A DNA stretch of 7,668 bases. Source: Limnochordia bacterium. GTDB taxonomy: Bacteria > Bacillota > Limnochordia > Darwinibacteriales > SLO01. Below are positions 6,385-7,668 of the stretch, piece by piece. Location: assembly GCA_007132635.1 (NCBI GenBank), contig SLOG01000419.1, forward strand, positions 1 through 7,668. Direction: 5' to 3'. Position numbers and translations under genes: made by a program. Each line of letters starts with the position of its first letter. Position 1 is the stretch's first letter. The notes under the pieces were generated by a model. The model worked only from the letters and a program-made list of their open reading frames with translations, was not told where the DNA came from and did no database searches.

Positions 6385-7555
6385 TGGCTGCACCTTCCTT
6401 TCTGATCGTTAGCGGCCGTACACCTTTGTTGTCTGGCAGAGGATGGACTGGTGAGGTTATCTGGAAATCTCCAGCAGCAATCCACTGCTTAAGTTCCTCA
6501 GCGATTTCGCGCGCTCGCTGGTAGCTCGAAAGCGGCGCCGTCGCCACCATCTTGCCATTATCCAACGTAATCTGACCCGACCGGAGTTCCTCATAGCTGA
6601 CTTTCGCTAAGGTCGGCCGACTTCGTTGGCCAATGCTGTAATCCAATACGGGAGCGATAATGTCTCGATCGCGAATTGCCGTGCGCCGCACTAAGTCACG
6701 GCTGACAATGGGGATCGGCACGCCAATACCAACGTATAAGCTGGTACCATAGTTCTGTATGCTAGCTGCTCGCACGTACTTCGCATCCATGCTCTTAAGG
6801 TCACCAATCACAGCTATTGTACCCGCGTTTGCTGTAGGAATGCCATGCTCGTTACGGTCCACACTGGGGTTATGCTGTGTCCCTTCCCACGCCACATACC
6901 CAACACCGCCACCAAGGAAGATGCGCGTGCCAACACCGATGGTCTCATAATAGGGATCATTCAGCAGTGGACTCAACTGCCCGGCGCTGCTGTACGTAGC
7001 ATTGGAAAAGCGCGGCAGCAGCGTCCCCATATACGTGTGGATCGTCTCATTCGAGGAGTTGATCGCGACGCTGTAATTCTGATAGGCATTGCGCGGGTTA
7101 AACATGTAAGCCTGATTGAGATCCGACAGAGTGACATACGTGTCCACTCCGCGGGAAGGGTAACAGTCCGTGCCCGGCCCCGTCGCCCGCAGATGAATCG
7201 GTTTGCCTCGCAGCAGGTCTTCGATGACATGGGCACCCCCGTAAGTCAGCCCTTGGGTTTCCGAGACTTCCGTCGCGCCAATATAGACATCAACAGCAGC
7301 GATGCCGGCATAGGCCAATACATCATTCAACCAGACGCGTCCCATCCGAATCGGCGGGTCCGAGTGCCCGAAGTTTAAAAACGCTCCAGACGAACACATG
7401 GCTCCAAATGTACCTGTCGTGACAACATCCACCGTCTCGTAGGCATGGTCTTCGCCATGCTTATCGACGTAGTCGAACATCTCCTCAGCGGTCAAGACTA
7501 AAGCCTCGCCTGATTCGATGCGTTGGTTGATTGCTTGATACGTTTTTTCCTTCAT
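6377..7555 (-). CDS. DUF39/COG1900 homocysteine biosynthesis protein (sulfide plus aspartate semialdehyde route)
   Basis: This family catalyses sulfur insertion to make homocysteine from aspartate semialdehyde and sulfide, replacing the O-acyl-homoserine route; its partners are the NIL-ferredoxin and COG2122 proteins encoded next. With the ATG at 7555 it has 392 residues. Family segments include TTGTFGAMCSSGAFLNFGHS (46-65), GLTYGGAHVIEDLLRGK (102-118), TGPGTDCYPSRGVDTYVTL (125-143) and FLGGGVGYVAWEGTQHNP (213-230). Its only cysteines are Cys54 and Cys131. These are the positions I recall as the conserved, persulfide-forming pair of Methanosarcina MA1821. There are no C-terminal CBS domains, which some relatives carry. 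No signal peptide or membrane helix, so cytoplasmic. A TTG at 7576 would add seven residues, but AAAGGAG (7571-7565) is nine bases before the ATG and so favours it. It is the first gene of the operon seen here. Confidence 0.95.
   Translation of the reverse strand: MKEKTYQAINQRIESGEALVLTAEEMFDYVDKHGEDHAYETVDVVTTGTFGAMCSSGAFLNFGHSDPPIRMGRVWLNDVLAYAGIAAVDVYIGATEVSETQGLTYGGAHVIEDLLRGKPIHLRATGPGTDCYPSRGVDTYVTLSDLNQAYMFNPRNAYQNYSVAINSSNETIHTYMGTLLPRFSNATYSSAGQLSPLLNDPYYETIGVGTRIFLGGGVGYVAWEGTQHNPSVDRNEHGIPTANAGTIAVIGDLKSMDAKYVRAASIQNYGTSLYVGIGVPIPIVSRDLVRRTAIRDRDIIAPVLDYSIGQRSRPTLAKVSYEELRSGQITLDNGKMVATAPLSSYQRAREIAEELKQWIAAGDFQITSPVHPLPDNKGVRPLTIRKEGAAIV
6393..6401 (-). promoter_or_regulatory. Ribosome binding site deciding the TTG start of the NIL-ferredoxin gene
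   Basis: AAAGGAAGG lies within the last codons of the DUF39 gene. It is eight bases from the TTG at 6384 and abuts the alternative GTG at 6393, so the TTG is favoured. Confidence 0.55.
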
Positions 7556-7564
7556 CAGCGCCCA

Positions 7565-7571
7565 CTCCTTT
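7565..7571 (-). promoter_or_regulatory. Ribosome binding site deciding the start of the DUF39 gene
   Basis: AAAGGAG is nine bases upstream of the ATG at 7555. It would lie inside the reading frame if the earlier TTG at 7576 were used, and no comparable site precedes that TTG. Confidence 0.7.
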
Positions 7572-7668
7572 GACAATGTTCTTTCCGCAAAGGAACTGGA
7601 ATTCCTGCCGAAAAGTCTCGTGATGCACCAAAACCCGAAAGCGGCTAGAGCTCATACCCGAAGGGAAG
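7572..7668 (-). other. Upstream leader of the sulfur operon, possibly with the last codons of another gene
   Basis: On the minus strand the first 24 bases (7668-7645) read LPFGYEL-stop, which could be the tail of a gene outside the window. The rest has no convincing -35/-10 pair. GGAATTCC near the middle is a simple 8-base palindrome. If the tail is real, the sulfur genes may be part of a longer operon; too little is present to tell. Confidence 0.2.

Noticed and set aside
7556..7576. TTG start seven codons earlier for the DUF39 gene
   Set aside because: The ribosome binding site AAAGGAG would then lie inside the coding region, while it is ideally placed for the ATG at 7555.
7600..7607. GGAATTCC palindrome upstream of the DUF39 gene
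   Set aside because: Only 8 bases with no symmetric extension; such short palindromes are expected by chance.
7480..7654. Short minus-strand ORF starting MSSSRFRVLVHH, overlapping the DUF39 start in another frame
   Set aside because: It runs well into the DUF39 gene, has no ribosome binding site, and its overlapping part is a frame-shifted shadow. Its first part may only be intergenic sequence.

Overview
Every gene I can support lies on the minus strand, so the window reads from right to left. Base composition looks close to 50% GC. Nearly every gene has a strong AAGGAGG-type Shine-Dalgarno sequence. The gene content (a ferredoxin-dependent sulfide-to-homocysteine module, a Thermotoga-like CorA, and a family 5 solute-binding protein of a type I associate with thermophilic and anaerobic bacteria) suggests an anaerobic bacterium, perhaps a Firmicutes/Limnochordia-, Chloroflexi- or Thermotogota-like lineage. 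This placement is inference. The solute-binding protein has an ordinary signal peptide and no lipobox, which argues mildly for a cell with a periplasm.

Right part (about 7668 to 4150): a tight four-gene operon. In order of transcription it holds a DUF39/COG1900 homocysteine-biosynthesis protein (7555-6377), a small NIL-domain protein with two 4Fe-4S clusters (6384-5971), a UPF0280/COG2122 ApbE-like protein (5960-5217), and a CorA divalent-cation channel (5202-4150). Spacings are an 8-base overlap, then gaps of 10 and 14 bases. The first three match the gene trio known from methanogens and some anaerobic bacteria, where sulfide is built into homocysteine from aspartate semialdehyde without the O-acyl-homoserine route. 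CorA as the last gene is unexpected.

Middle part (about 4149 to 3218): a short ORF directly follows corA. After it comes some 500 bases of broken, frame-switching, coding-like sequence with a perfect 14-bp inverted repeat in it. A gene-free stretch of 180 bases with repeated CAGGGA motifs leads into the next operon.

Left part (3217 to 1): a peptide/oligosaccharide-type ABC importer operon. It encodes a secreted family 5 solute-binding protein (3217-1310), a DppB/OppB-like permease (1229-234) and the start of a DppC/OppC-like permease (230 to beyond the window edge). A perfect 15-bp hairpin lies between the binding-protein gene and the first permease gene and probably sets their relative expression. 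ATPase genes, if linked, lie off the left edge.

I saw no RNA genes, CRISPR arrays, transposases or phage genes.
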